A model generated the notes under the pieces. That model saw only the letters and a list, made by a program, of their open reading frames with translations, was not told the DNA's origin and ran no database searches. A DNA stretch of 64,000 bases, from assembly GCF_900299525.1 (NCBI RefSeq), contig NZ_OMKA01000016.1, positions 1 through 64,000 of the forward strand. The letters run 5' to 3'. This document shows, piece after piece, positions 15,019 to 23,236 of the stretch. The position numbers and the translations under genes were made by a program. Numbering within the stretch: position 1 is the first letter of the stretch; every line of letters begins with the position of its first letter. The DNA is from Aquimarina sp. Aq78 (lineage in GTDB: Bacteria > Bacteroidota > Bacteroidia > Flavobacteriales > Flavobacteriaceae).

Positions 15019-16056
15019 ATGAAAAACACGTTAATAATTTTAACAGCAATCACCCTATTTCTTTCTTGTGCCCAGCAAAAAGAAAAAACGTTTAGAATAG
15101 GACAAAAATCAGTAACGTTTGTAGATGAATCAAGAAATCGACCATTACTTACTGAAATTTGGTACCCTACTTTAGATAATTTGACAAAAAAAGAGTCGAA
15201 AGAAAACCAAAAGGAACTTTTCAAGACCATCGAAACAATTCCGAATGCAACTATTCCGAATGAAAAATTTCCGCTGATATTAATCTCGCACGGAACAGGA
15301 GGCAATAGGTTTTCATTGACTTGGTTTATTGAAAAAATGGTAAAAGAAGGGTATGTTGTTGTTTCATTAGATCACTATGGGAATTCCACTTTTAATAAAA
15401 TACCGAGGGAATTCGTAAAATGGTGGGAAAGAGCAATTGATGTTCAATACGTACTTACAAATATCCTTAACAATACTGAAATTGGGACAAAAATAGACAC
15501 GTCAAGAATTGGTGGAGTTGGTTTTTCTTTGGGAGGTTATACAAATATCGCATTGGCAGGTGGTTATGTAGATAGAACAATTAGAGAAAATGAAAAACCA
15601 GAAGGTAGAGAAATGCCCGCCGAATTTCCCAAAACGGATGAAATTATAGATTTTGAAAATGACAGCCTTATCGTTTCATCCTATAATAAGTACAAAGATC
15701 ATGTAAAAGATGATAGAATCAAGGCATTTTTTGTGATGGCGCCAGCAATTGGATTTGGATTCCATGCCAAAGAACAAACAAGCAAAATTACCGCACCTGT
15801 TTTTATTGTAGCCGGAAAAGGTGACACAAATACACCTATAAAAAACAATGCGGAAAATTACCATCATTTAATCAAGACCAGCCAAATACACTTGTTTGAT
15901 AAAAATGTTGGACATTATGTGTTTTTGAATGAACCCACAGAATTCGGAAAAGAAGTCGCACCTAACATAACAATAGACAAACCAACAGTTGACAGAAAGG
16001 AAATACACGAAAAAACATTGAGATTGGCATTGGATTTTTTTAAAAAAACGTTGTAA
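15019..16056 (+). CDS. PAF-acetylhydrolase-like alpha/beta hydrolase lipoprotein, 345 aa
   Basis: Lipoprotein signal with Cys17 (LFLSC). The alpha/beta-hydrolase core has ILISHGTGGN (oxyanion loop, about 88-97), the nucleophile elbow G168-F-S170-L-G-G, an acid in IVAGKGDTNTP and the His in NVGHYVF. The TEIWYP start of the domain is typical of the platelet-activating-factor acetylhydrolase/dienelactone hydrolase group. It probably hydrolyses esters at the outer face of a membrane; the substrate is unknown. Confidence 0.8.
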   Translation: MKNTLIILTAITLFLSCAQQKEKTFRIGQKSVTFVDESRNRPLLTEIWYPTLDNLTKKESKENQKELFKTIETIPNATIPNEKFPLILISHGTGGNRFSLTWFIEKMVKEGYVVVSLDHYGNSTFNKIPREFVKWWERAIDVQYVLTNILNNTEIGTKIDTSRIGGVGFSLGGYTNIALAGGYVDRTIRENEKPEGREMPAEFPKTDEIIDFENDSLIVSSYNKYKDHVKDDRIKAFFVMAPAIGFGFHAKEQTSKITAPVFIVAGKGDTNTPIKNNAENYHHLIKTSQIHLFDKNVGHYVFLNEPTEFGKEVAPNITIDKPTVDRKEIHEKTLRLALDFFKKTL

Positions 16057-16083
16057 ACCATTAGACCTTATTATAACGAAAGA

Positions 16084-16692
16084 TTACCCTAAATAAGACT
16101 TATACTTCTCCATACCTTTTGTAGTAAGGTATGGAAAGATTAAGTTATTTACATAAACTACATATTTATCTTTTAAATCAACATCTAAAAAATTCTTGGG
16201 ATGAAGATTTATAAAGAAAAAAGTACGCATTGCTCCACTTAAATCCATTAAATAATCTAAATCTTTATCGATTAACTCACCTCGCAATAATTCTTGAAGC
16301 TGTAACCTTTGTAAAATTTGCAAATATCCTTTTTTTCTATCTGCATTATCTTGTTCTAATTTTAAAGAAATATCTGTATAACTTCTCTTAATTTCTATAA
16401 AATCGACATAAAAAAACAAGTACTTTATTGAGATTTCAAAAGTAAATTTAGGAGCCTCTAATATGCCTTTTAATAAATTTTCATAATCAAATGTTTTTAA
16501 AATTTCTAAGATCTCGTTTTGCATATCTTCATATAAATTAAGAATCAATTGATTCTTTGTTTTAAAATGATATGTAACATTACCATAGCTAATACAAAGC
16601 TCTTTAGCAACCTCTCTTAACGTAACATTTCTAAACCCCTTATTATTAAAAAGCTCTCTAGCTGTATTTTTAATCTTGTCTTTTGTTTTCAT
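16084..16692 (-). CDS. TetR-family transcriptional regulator, 202 aa
   Basis: N-terminal TetR helix-turn-helix (TARELFNNKGFRNVTLREVA, then CISYGNVTYHFKTKNQLI) and a helical C-terminal ligand domain. It is divergent from the hydrolase at 16766 with 73 bp between them, and is a paralog of the TetR at 17935. The standard inference is that it represses the divergent hydrolase and itself. Confidence 0.85.
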   Translation of the reverse strand: MKTKDKIKNTARELFNNKGFRNVTLREVAKELCISYGNVTYHFKTKNQLILNLYEDMQNEILEILKTFDYENLLKGILEAPKFTFEISIKYLFFYVDFIEIKRSYTDISLKLEQDNADRKKGYLQILQRLQLQELLRGELIDKDLDYLMDLSGAMRTFFFINLHPKNFLDVDLKDKYVVYVNNLIFPYLTTKGMEKYKSYLG

Positions 16693-16710
16693 TATTTCAC
16701 AAAAATAGGC

Positions 16711-16727
16711 TATTTGGACTAATTTTG
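16711..16727 (+). promoter_or_regulatory. Putative TetR operator, module 1
   Basis: TATTTGGACTAATTTTG in the short divergent spacer resembles, in reverse orientation, the repeated TTTGTCCTAA-type sites of the second TetR/hydrolase module (TTnGGACnAATTT in both). Similarity is partial, so the call is tentative. Confidence 0.35.
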
Positions 16728-16765
16728 ATATATTTTAAATATCTTTGTTTTAAATTAAATTTACT

Positions 16766-17629
16766 GTGGCATCAATATACAAGAATAACCAGGCAAAAAC
16801 AGATCTAATGAATCTGTATGATGAAAAATTAAAAGATTTACAAATTGACTATACCAATATAGATGTTGACACAAAATTTGGAAGAACCAGAGTTGTAAAA
16901 ACAGGCAATTCTAAAGGAAAAAAAATTGTAATGTTTCACGGTTATAATGCTGGCGCACCAATTACGTTAGAGGCCATCAAAGGGATTTTAGACAAGTATT
17001 GTTTTTATGTTATTGAAACCATAGGACAAGCAACTAAGAGCGAAGAAACAATAATGAATATTAAAGATAATTCTTTTGCGCTATGGGTAGATGAAGTTTT
17101 GGAAAAATTAGAGATAAAAAAAGTAAATGTTGTTGGAATATCTTATGGTGCGTTTATCGTTGAAAAGCTAATAACTTATAAACCACAACGTATAGAAAAA
17201 TGTATTTTGGTAGTACCAAGCGGTATTGTAAATGGAAATATTTGGAAGTCCACAAAAAAACTTACTTTTCCGTTAATTAGATGGAGTATTACTAAAAAAG
17301 AAAAACATCTAAAATCTTTTTTAAGTGCATTTGTTCCTACTGAAGATGATTTTTTGTTCCAAATGTTAAGCCTAATAATGAAAGGTGTAAAATTAGACAC
17401 AAGAATACCTAAGTTATTAAAACCAAAAGAGGTTGAAAATTTTAAAGCTCCAGTATATGTAATTGCTGCTAAAGATGATATCTATTTTCCTGGAGAAAAA
17501 ATTGCTCAAAGAAGTAAAGAGTTATTTTCAAATTTAAAAGAAGTCCATCTTTTAGAAAACTCAAAACATATGCCTTCTAAAAATTCATACCCAATTATTC
17601 AAAAAAAAATAGTGGAATGGATAAACTAG
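16766..17629 (+). CDS. Alpha/beta hydrolase, 287 aa (module 1)
   Basis: Alpha/beta-hydrolase fold with VMFHGYNAG (oxyanion region), nucleophile elbow G124-I-S126-Y-G-A, acid in IAAKDDIYFPG and His in LENSKHMP. No signal peptide, so cytoplasmic. The GTG start at 16766 is supported by end-to-end alignment with the paralog at 18619 (ASIYKNNQ versus KSLYKSEF, and the elbow at identical residue numbers). Substrate unknown; the divergent TetR suggests induction by a small hydrophobic compound. Confidence 0.8.
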   Translation: MASIYKNNQAKTDLMNLYDEKLKDLQIDYTNIDVDTKFGRTRVVKTGNSKGKKIVMFHGYNAGAPITLEAIKGILDKYCFYVIETIGQATKSEETIMNIKDNSFALWVDEVLEKLEIKKVNVVGISYGAFIVEKLITYKPQRIEKCILVVPSGIVNGNIWKSTKKLTFPLIRWSITKKEKHLKSFLSAFVPTEDDFLFQMLSLIMKGVKLDTRIPKLLKPKEVENFKAPVYVIAAKDDIYFPGEKIAQRSKELFSNLKEVHLLENSKHMPSKNSYPIIQKKIVEWIN

Positions 17630-17860
17630 ACATTAAGAACTATAGATATTACAAACTGGTTTGCAATAATCTAAAAAATTAATTACTAAATCTATACGTA
17701 CTAGGAAAATCCTACAAATTCTCCCTTTGGTTTCTTTTCTTTTATTAATTTAGTTCCTAGCCAATCAAACTCTACACCAACCATGAGTTACACGTGAAAA
17801 AAATGAATTCTGAATGAAAAATGAGGAGATTATAGAACTATTAAAAAAATAAAAAGTCTA
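17630..17860. other. Intergenic stretch without a recognisable gene
   Basis: No coding frame longer than a few dozen codons and no convincing RNA or terminator is visible here. It is followed by a degenerate attC-like element, so it may be the remains of a decayed cassette. Confidence 0.4.
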
Positions 17861-17934
17861 TAGCAATTTATATGGTGTATGTGCCCTTATGGATGGATGC
17901 AAACAAACCATACTACAAAAGACGTTGTAACACC
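17861..17934 (+). repeat. Solitary attC-like remnant
   Basis: TATGGTGTATGTGCCCTTAT ... AACAAACCATACTACAAAAG, then GACGTTGTAACACC. The TATGGT/ACCATA arms pair and the right edge ends in ACGTT as in the array. The left AAC triplet is missing. It abuts the stop codon of the minus-strand TetR gene. Confidence 0.4.
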
Positions 17935-18564
17935 TCAATCAAAAAGATTTGGTAGTATTTTTTTAAATTCCTTTTGCCCTAGAGACGTAAGAAATGGATA
18001 CAACATACTTAAAAGTGTATTTACCTGATTATCTATATCATTTGAGTTAAATTTATTAAAGTATAACCTCGTAGAATATAGCCATGTGTTCCCATAACTA
18101 ATCATTCTTTCTGCCAAAAAATTATACTCCAATTCAAAAGACGAATCTCTCATTAAATTTTGATTTTTCATTTTTTCAAACAACAAAAAACAACCAGTGA
18201 TTCTGTTTTTATAAACTTCTTGAAAATGTTTTTTTACTTTTTCACTTACGGCTAAAAGATTGTATAAATCTGTCCAGAAGAATTTATAATCAATCATTCT
18301 TATCATACTTTGTTCAATATCATTCCTAATTTGTGTTACTGAGACTTCTGCATTTTTTAAGTTCTTTATTCTCTCATCAAATTCTGAAACCATCTCAAAA
18401 TATAAAGCTTCAAAAATATCCTCTCGCTTTTTATAATGGTAATTTAGATTTCCTGAACTCATGTCTAGTTTTAAAGCAATCATTCTTATGGTTACTTGAC
18501 TGTAACCCTTTTCATTAAATAAAGTTCTAGCAACTTCTAAAATTAATTTCTTCTTTTTGCTCAT
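17935..18564 (-). CDS. TetR-family transcriptional regulator, 209 aa
   Basis: TetR helix-turn-helix at the N-terminus (ARTLFNEKGYSQVTIRMIA, LDMSSGNLNYHYKKREDI) and a helical ligand-binding domain. Clearly homologous to the TetR at 16084, sharing the divergent arrangement with an alpha/beta hydrolase. Its start codon overlaps the first of two direct repeats, which suits autorepression. Confidence 0.85.
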   Translation of the reverse strand: MSKKKKLILEVARTLFNEKGYSQVTIRMIALKLDMSSGNLNYHYKKREDIFEALYFEMVSEFDERIKNLKNAEVSVTQIRNDIEQSMIRMIDYKFFWTDLYNLLAVSEKVKKHFQEVYKNRITGCFLLFEKMKNQNLMRDSSFELEYNFLAERMISYGNTWLYSTRLYFNKFNSNDIDNQVNTLLSMLYPFLTSLGQKEFKKILPNLFD

Positions 18565-18611
18565 TAGTAAACTTGTCCTAAAAAATTAATATTAGTAAAT
18601 TTGTCCTAAAA
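18563..18611 (+). promoter_or_regulatory. Tandem operator, TetR/hydrolase module 2
   Basis: Two 21-bp direct repeats, ATTAGTAAACTTGTCCTAAA(A) at 18563-18583 and ATTAGTAAATTTGTCCTAAA(A) at 18591-18611, differ at one base and start 28 bp apart. Each has TTAG...CTAA ends. Together they fill the 54-bp spacer between the divergent start codons, as expected for an operator bound by two TetR dimers. Confidence 0.6.
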
Positions 18612-18618
18612 TTACAAA

Positions 18619-19476
18619 ATGAAATCATTATACAAATCAGAATTTGGAAGAAATGAAATACTAAATCTTTATAATGAAAAATTAAATGATTTAGAAATAG
18701 AATTTGAAAACAAGGTTATTGACACCAATTTCGGAAAAACCAATATCATTATAGTCGGTAATTCTATAAAGCCACCTTTACTTTTAGTTCATGGGTCTAA
18801 TGGTTGCGCTCCCATCGCTTTAGAAACCTACCCTACTCTTTATAAAGAGTATCAGGTATTTGCTATAGATGTACTGGCACAACCTAATAAAAGTGCTGAA
18901 ATCAGATTAAATATGAAAGATGAAAGTTATGGTTTATGGATAAACGATATTATCAATAAATTAGAGTTGAAAAATGTAACTATGGTTGGTTTCTCTTTCG
19001 GGGGGCTAATAATTCTCAAAACTTTGATTCAAAATCAAAGCAATATAAAAGAGGTATTCTTATCTGCACCCGCATTTATTGTAAATGGAAATCCTCTTAT
19101 TGCTCTATTCAAGGTATTCGTTCCTATGAAACGATATATAAAAACTAAAAACACAAAATATCTGGAAAAATTCTTGGAAGTCCTTTTTTCTGAAAGAGAT
19201 GAATTTGCTCTTAACTACTTATCGAAAGTTTTTTTACATTTTAAAATGGACTTTACTCCTGTTCCAACAATAAAAAAAGAAGAAGCTCAATCAATAAAAA
19301 CTCCAATTACTATAATCGCTGCAAAAAAAGATATTATGTTTCCTGGTAAAAAAATGATAAAACGAGCAAACAAAATTTTCCCTACTTTGAAGAAAACCAT
19401 TTTACTGGAAAATTCGAAACACGTCCAAAATAGAATCGATAATAGGAAAATAGAAAAATTGATATTAAAAGAATAA
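18619..19476 (+). CDS. Alpha/beta hydrolase, 285 aa (module 2)
   Basis: Paralog of the hydrolase at 16766: LLVHGSNG, nucleophile elbow G124-F-S126-F-G-G, acid region IAAKKDIMFPG and terminal LENSKHVQ. Cytoplasmic, no signal peptide. It begins 8 bp after the second operator repeat, so repression by the divergent TetR would be tight. The two modules look like a local duplication that has diverged well past DNA-level identity. Confidence 0.8.
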   Translation: MKSLYKSEFGRNEILNLYNEKLNDLEIEFENKVIDTNFGKTNIIIVGNSIKPPLLLVHGSNGCAPIALETYPTLYKEYQVFAIDVLAQPNKSAEIRLNMKDESYGLWINDIINKLELKNVTMVGFSFGGLIILKTLIQNQSNIKEVFLSAPAFIVNGNPLIALFKVFVPMKRYIKTKNTKYLEKFLEVLFSERDEFALNYLSKVFLHFKMDFTPVPTIKKEEAQSIKTPITIIAAKKDIMFPGKKMIKRANKIFPTLKKTILLENSKHVQNRIDNRKIEKLILKE

Positions 19477-19517
19477 GATGTAATAATAATATGCAAAATC
19501 AATTGCATAGATGTAGT

Positions 19518-20195
19518 TTAAAAAATTTTATAAAACGTAGTTACTATAACCCCTTTATAATCATGTAAAGCAATAGACAATAATTGTTTTTCTTCTGTTA
19601 CTTTAAAATTAAATGGTGGAGCTAATATGTTTAGACCGCTTTGTTTTTTTAGTCTAATTCCTTGCCCTGAAACAATCTCTTTATTAGGTATAAAATCTCC
19701 TTCAGGTATATGTTCTGTTAAAATAACATATTTAAAACCTGTTAGTTTACTTACTATACTCTGTACTTCAGCATTTGATAAATGTTGTAATACTTGTCTT
19801 AATAAAACACAATCTCCAGAAGGTAAATCATCTACTGCGATATCCAAACAATGGAATTCTAAATTTTCTTCTTTATATATTTTTTTATTACGTGCTATAA
19901 GATCTGTTACTATATCAACAGCAACATATTTCTTAGTATGCTTCACCAATTCTTTTCCTACATTAAAATCTCCACAACCTAAATCACATACCGTAAGAGG
20001 GTTTTTAAAAGAGGTCAAAAATGAAGTTAAAACATCTATATATGGATTTATTATATCTGGATGATGTGATCCCTCACCAGAATAAAAATCAGATTTATTA
20101 CCACCCCAAAGTTTCATTTCATAAACCTGTTCCATAGCATCTTTAGTTGGCCAAGGCTTCTTTATTCTTTTAGTTCCATTTTCTTTCTTCTTCAT
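19518..20195 (-). CDS. Class I SAM-dependent methyltransferase, 225 aa
   Basis: The SAM-binding motif I is LTVCDLGCGDFNVG (67-80). It is followed by an acidic motif II (YVAVDIVTDLI) and a post-motif DLPSGDCVLLRQVLQHLSN typical of class I small-molecule methyltransferases. The N-terminal ~60 residues contain LWGGNKSDFYSGEGSHHP, seen in a group of uncharacterised bacterial methyltransferases. Substrate unknown. It converges with the hydrolase upstream. Confidence 0.8.
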   Translation of the reverse strand: MKKKENGTKRIKKPWPTKDAMEQVYEMKLWGGNKSDFYSGEGSHHPDIINPYIDVLTSFLTSFKNPLTVCDLGCGDFNVGKELVKHTKKYVAVDIVTDLIARNKKIYKEENLEFHCLDIAVDDLPSGDCVLLRQVLQHLSNAEVQSIVSKLTGFKYVILTEHIPEGDFIPNKEIVSGQGIRLKKQSGLNILAPPFNFKVTEEKQLLSIALHDYKGVIVTTFYKIF

Positions 20196-20318
20196 AAATA
20201 CTCTATTGATCTATACAAACTATAAAAGTATAATTATATATATTCAAATGTAATATTAAAACAAACGTACAAATTATGTGTAATAACATATATTTGGTGA
20301 TAACAAAATCCCATATAA

Positions 20319-20750
20319 GTGAAAAATACAATTACCGAAATTAAACAAATTACTTCTTCCGAGACTTTACCGATTCGACACAAAGTTATGTGGCCAAATA
20401 AACCGATAGAATATGTTGAATTGCCAAACGATGAAAATGCGAGACATTTTGGTTTATTTGTAAATGGAGAGATCACTTCTATAATATCCTTATTTGTAGA
20501 GAATAATGAGGCACAATTCAGAAAATTTGCAACATTAATTGAATTTCAGGGATTAGGGTACGGGACAATTCTATTAAAAAATATAATCGATTTAATAGAG
20601 AAAGAAGGGATTAAAAAATTATGGTGTAATGCTCGAGTGGAGAAATCAAAATTCTATGAGAGATTCGATTTAAAACCTACAGATAAAAAATTTGAAAAAG
20701 GTGGAATTGAATATATAATTATGGAAAAAACTTTTGCTAACAACGTATAA
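20319..20750 (+). CDS. GNAT-family N-acetyltransferase, 143 aa
   Basis: GNAT fold: N-terminal strand and helix (IRHKVMWPNKPIEYVELP), a beta-hairpin (FGLFVNGEITSIISLF), the acetyl-CoA motif A (FRKFATLIEFQGLGYGTILL) and the C-terminal strand pair. Translation appears to start at GTG 20319. The last five codons GCT AAC AAC GTA TAA are the left arm of an attC-like element (tag plus AACAACGTATAA), so the protein end (ANNV) is contributed by the repeat. It is probably a stranded cassette. Confidence 0.75.
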   Translation: MKNTITEIKQITSSETLPIRHKVMWPNKPIEYVELPNDENARHFGLFVNGEITSIISLFVENNEAQFRKFATLIEFQGLGYGTILLKNIIDLIEKEGIKKLWCNARVEKSKFYERFDLKPTDKKFEKGGIEYIIMEKTFANNV

Positions 20751-20752
20751 AC
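20733..20752 (+). repeat. attC-like left arm fused to GNAT gene end
   Basis: TTTGCTAACAACGTATAAAC is identical in form to the left arms of R3 and R10b. No right arm follows. Upstream of the gene, at 20,278-20,300, only a vague GTGTAATAACATATAT remains, so the mate tag is lost. Confidence 0.5.
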
Positions 20753-20918
20753 TATATTAAAATGAAATTTACTAAATATTCCTTATAAAAGTAGTAAAGA
20801 GATTACCGTATATGTACGTATATATTAAGGTACTTATACTAATATGAGATTGATTTGGGGTTAGTATATTGGTTATTGCGCTTATTTATAAGTACAAACC
20901 AATATTAAAACCAAAACT

Positions 20919-22316
20919 ATGACACAAAGTATTAATTCATCCAACATTAAGCCAATTACCATCTCCAATAATTTGTTTATGTGCGGTACAGATCAGTGGG
21001 CTCCAAAAGGAGTATGTTATCAACCTACAGATTTTGTAGACCCAATTTCAGACAATAATCTAACTACTATTCAAGACTTATTGAAAACAACAACAACTTA
21101 CGGGTTCACAAACATGAAAATAAACGCCATTCGTGTTTATCAAGTTGATCCAACAAAAGATCACACAAAAGTCATGAATGCTTTGGCTGCTGCAGGAATT
21201 TATGTTTTAGTAGGTGCTGTGGATCACACAACAGTACATGACGGTCCTACAGTGTATAACGCCCGATTGAAAGCTATTGCTGATGAATTCTGTAAATACC
21301 AGAATGTTCTGGGATTTTCAATAGGAAACGAAACAATTGATCCTGGTAAAGAAGGACAAAATCCAGGTTACGATATTCCAAATAAAATTAAAGCCGGGGC
21401 CAAATACTTGAAAGCCTATATGGCAAAAAATTGTGCTCGTACTGTTCCCGTTACTGCAGCACTTCGTGATGATCCTGATTTCACTATACCTGCAGCTAAA
21501 GCGTACATGTGTGGGGACGCATCAGAACGTCTTGATTTCTTAGGCTACAATTGTGAGCGTTGGGCTGGAGGAACACTCGCAGCAAAAGTTGGCGCTTATT
21601 ATACATTAACAAAAGCATTTGAAGGCTCTAACCCAGTGCCGATAACTTTTACTGAAATGGGTTCGAATCCAAGAGCTGTCTCTCCAAGAACTTGGCAACA
21701 AGTTGACTATTTGTATGGAGGTACGAAACTCACGCCACAATCAGGATCAGGCTCGCCAATAAATATGGCAGATGTCGTTTCGGGTGGCTTTGCTTTTAGA
21801 TATTATGAGCGAAATGCTGGATGGGGTATGCTCACAACAAGCGGTGACGAAATTCCTGATCACGGCGCAAAATCAATCATTACAGAATATTCTAAAATAA
21901 CATCCTTTAGCAGTACAGGAAATACAATGGGGACTGCTCCTTGTGATAAAAATAACCCATATGTAAAAGGATCTGCTATTCCATCATCAGGATTACCAAC
22001 GGCTGTAAAAGTAACATTAACAAATTCTATTACAACACCTGCTACAGGAAGAAATATCAAATTTAATTATACATCAAATGTAAATGCTGCTAACCCAACT
22101 TGGCTTGAAGCGGTTGCTATCAAAGCAAATGGTCCCAAAACAACATTCACCTTTCCTGCAGGTACAAATGGGATTTCAATGATTTATGAAGTTGATTCTA
22201 AGTGGGATCAAGGCTGTCAATTAAAGGGTCAAGCTTTACTCCAACTCGCAGATGGAGATACTATCCAAGGTAATTGGATGAGCCCAAATGGTAATGGAAG
22301 TTGTGCGATTAGCTAA
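20919..22316 (+). CDS. GH72-type beta-1,3-glucanosyltransferase-like protein, 465 aa
   Basis: Residues about 10-335 match the GH72 (Gas/Gel/Phr) TIM barrel: KGVCYQP, a DPTKDH preceded by IRVYQV, AAAGIYVLVGAV, the acid/base E138 in FSIGNETI and the nucleophile E246 in ITFTEMGSNPR, with SGGFAFRYYE near the barrel end. GH72 enzymes cut and rejoin beta-1,3-glucan and are mainly fungal. Residues 350-465 form a separate beta-rich domain with Cys residues. I see no signal peptide at this ATG. G+C is visibly higher than in the neighbours, which suggests transfer, possibly from a eukaryote. Confidence 0.75.
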   Translation: MTQSINSSNIKPITISNNLFMCGTDQWAPKGVCYQPTDFVDPISDNNLTTIQDLLKTTTTYGFTNMKINAIRVYQVDPTKDHTKVMNALAAAGIYVLVGAVDHTTVHDGPTVYNARLKAIADEFCKYQNVLGFSIGNETIDPGKEGQNPGYDIPNKIKAGAKYLKAYMAKNCARTVPVTAALRDDPDFTIPAAKAYMCGDASERLDFLGYNCERWAGGTLAAKVGAYYTLTKAFEGSNPVPITFTEMGSNPRAVSPRTWQQVDYLYGGTKLTPQSGSGSPINMADVVSGGFAFRYYERNAGWGMLTTSGDEIPDHGAKSIITEYSKITSFSSTGNTMGTAPCDKNNPYVKGSAIPSSGLPTAVKVTLTNSITTPATGRNIKFNYTSNVNAANPTWLEAVAIKANGPKTTFTFPAGTNGISMIYEVDSKWDQGCQLKGQALLQLADGDTIQGNWMSPNGNGSCAIS

Positions 22317-22362
22317 AACTTAATATTCATACTCTATAAAAGTATAGTAAAGGATATCATTC

Positions 22363-22402
22363 AAAAACATAAACATCATTAATCTAGGTGTTTATGTTTT
22401 TT
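22363..22402 (+). terminator. Rho-independent terminator
   Basis: AAAACATAAACA pairs with TGTTTATGTTTT around a short loop, followed by a T run. It lies about 50 bp after the GH72-like gene. Confidence 0.65.
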
Positions 22403-22440
22403 AAACTCTCGAACATATCTCCAATCAATGCTATGAACAG

Positions 22441-22524
22441 CACCTTCCCTCCTTCGGTATCTAATTTGCTTTAATTTGTTATCTTAGTTCTAACGCAACA
22501 AACCATACATAAACACCTTATCGT
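22441..22524 (+). repeat. attC-like remnant, right half of class C
   Basis: CAACAAACCATACATAAACA followed by CCTTATCG matches the right half of R3/R7, and the CTTCGGTATCTAATTTGCTTT upstream resembles their interior. No matching left arm is seen and the GTT has decayed. Confidence 0.4.
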
Positions 22525-22606
22525 CATTTGGAAAGAGTTATATCTTTTACAATTAAAAGAGGCGACTATTATATCATTGATTGACAAGTAATCATCGTAG
22601 TAAAAT

Positions 22607-23098
22607 ATGAAATATACACCCGAAGATGGATTCCCATATTATTATGACTTTGTAAAGAATATGAATTATCAATCACTCTTTTCTTCGTCATCAACGATAG
22701 AATTTCTAAATTCTATTGGTGAGGAAAAAGCTATTTATCGTTATGCACCCACTAAATGGAATATTAAACAAATTGTAGGTCATATAACAGATCACGAAAG
22801 AATAAAAATATTTCGAGCATTTTTAATGAGTAGAAACGAATCAATAGAACTATGGGGCTATGACCAAAATTTATTAGTGAAAAATAGTCGTTTTGAAGAA
22901 TTAACACTCAAACAATTAATAGCAGATTTTGTAAATGTAAGAAAGGCATCTACTAGTTTTATTGAGACATTATCTAAAAGTCAATTAAAGATAAAAGGTA
23001 TGGCCCAACAATATGAAATTACTCTTGAAGATTTTCTAAAGTCTATAATTGGTCATGAAAAACATCATATTACTATTATTAAAGAAAGATACATTTAA
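22607..23098 (+). CDS. DinB-like superfamily protein, 163 aa
   Basis: A DinB_2-type four-helix protein with metal-ligand histidines in KQIVGHITDHERI (about residues 59-71) and in SIIGHEKHHITII near the C-terminus. The RYAPTKWNIKQIVGH signature is characteristic of this subgroup of putative metal-dependent hydrolases/thiol transferases. It stands alone between a repeat remnant and an AraC gene; no target pathway is evident. Confidence 0.85.
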   Translation: MKYTPEDGFPYYYDFVKNMNYQSLFSSSSTIEFLNSIGEEKAIYRYAPTKWNIKQIVGHITDHERIKIFRAFLMSRNESIELWGYDQNLLVKNSRFEELTLKQLIADFVNVRKASTSFIETLSKSQLKIKGMAQQYEITLEDFLKSIIGHEKHHITIIKERYI

Positions 23099-23236
23099 TA
23101 AAAGCTGTGACTACACGTTTCTCTATTATGAAGGAAGCAACATAGAAAATGTAAATATTCGTAGCTCAAAAAAATATTTTTTTTGAGATCTTAGCATCGT
23201 AAAAATCTTGTTACCAGGAAGAGGCCGAATTATAAG

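Noticed and set aside
19627-20064. 145-codon plus-strand frame opposite the methyltransferase
   Set aside because: The minus-strand frame contains a clear SAM-binding motif; the plus frame has only scattered Cys and Ser.
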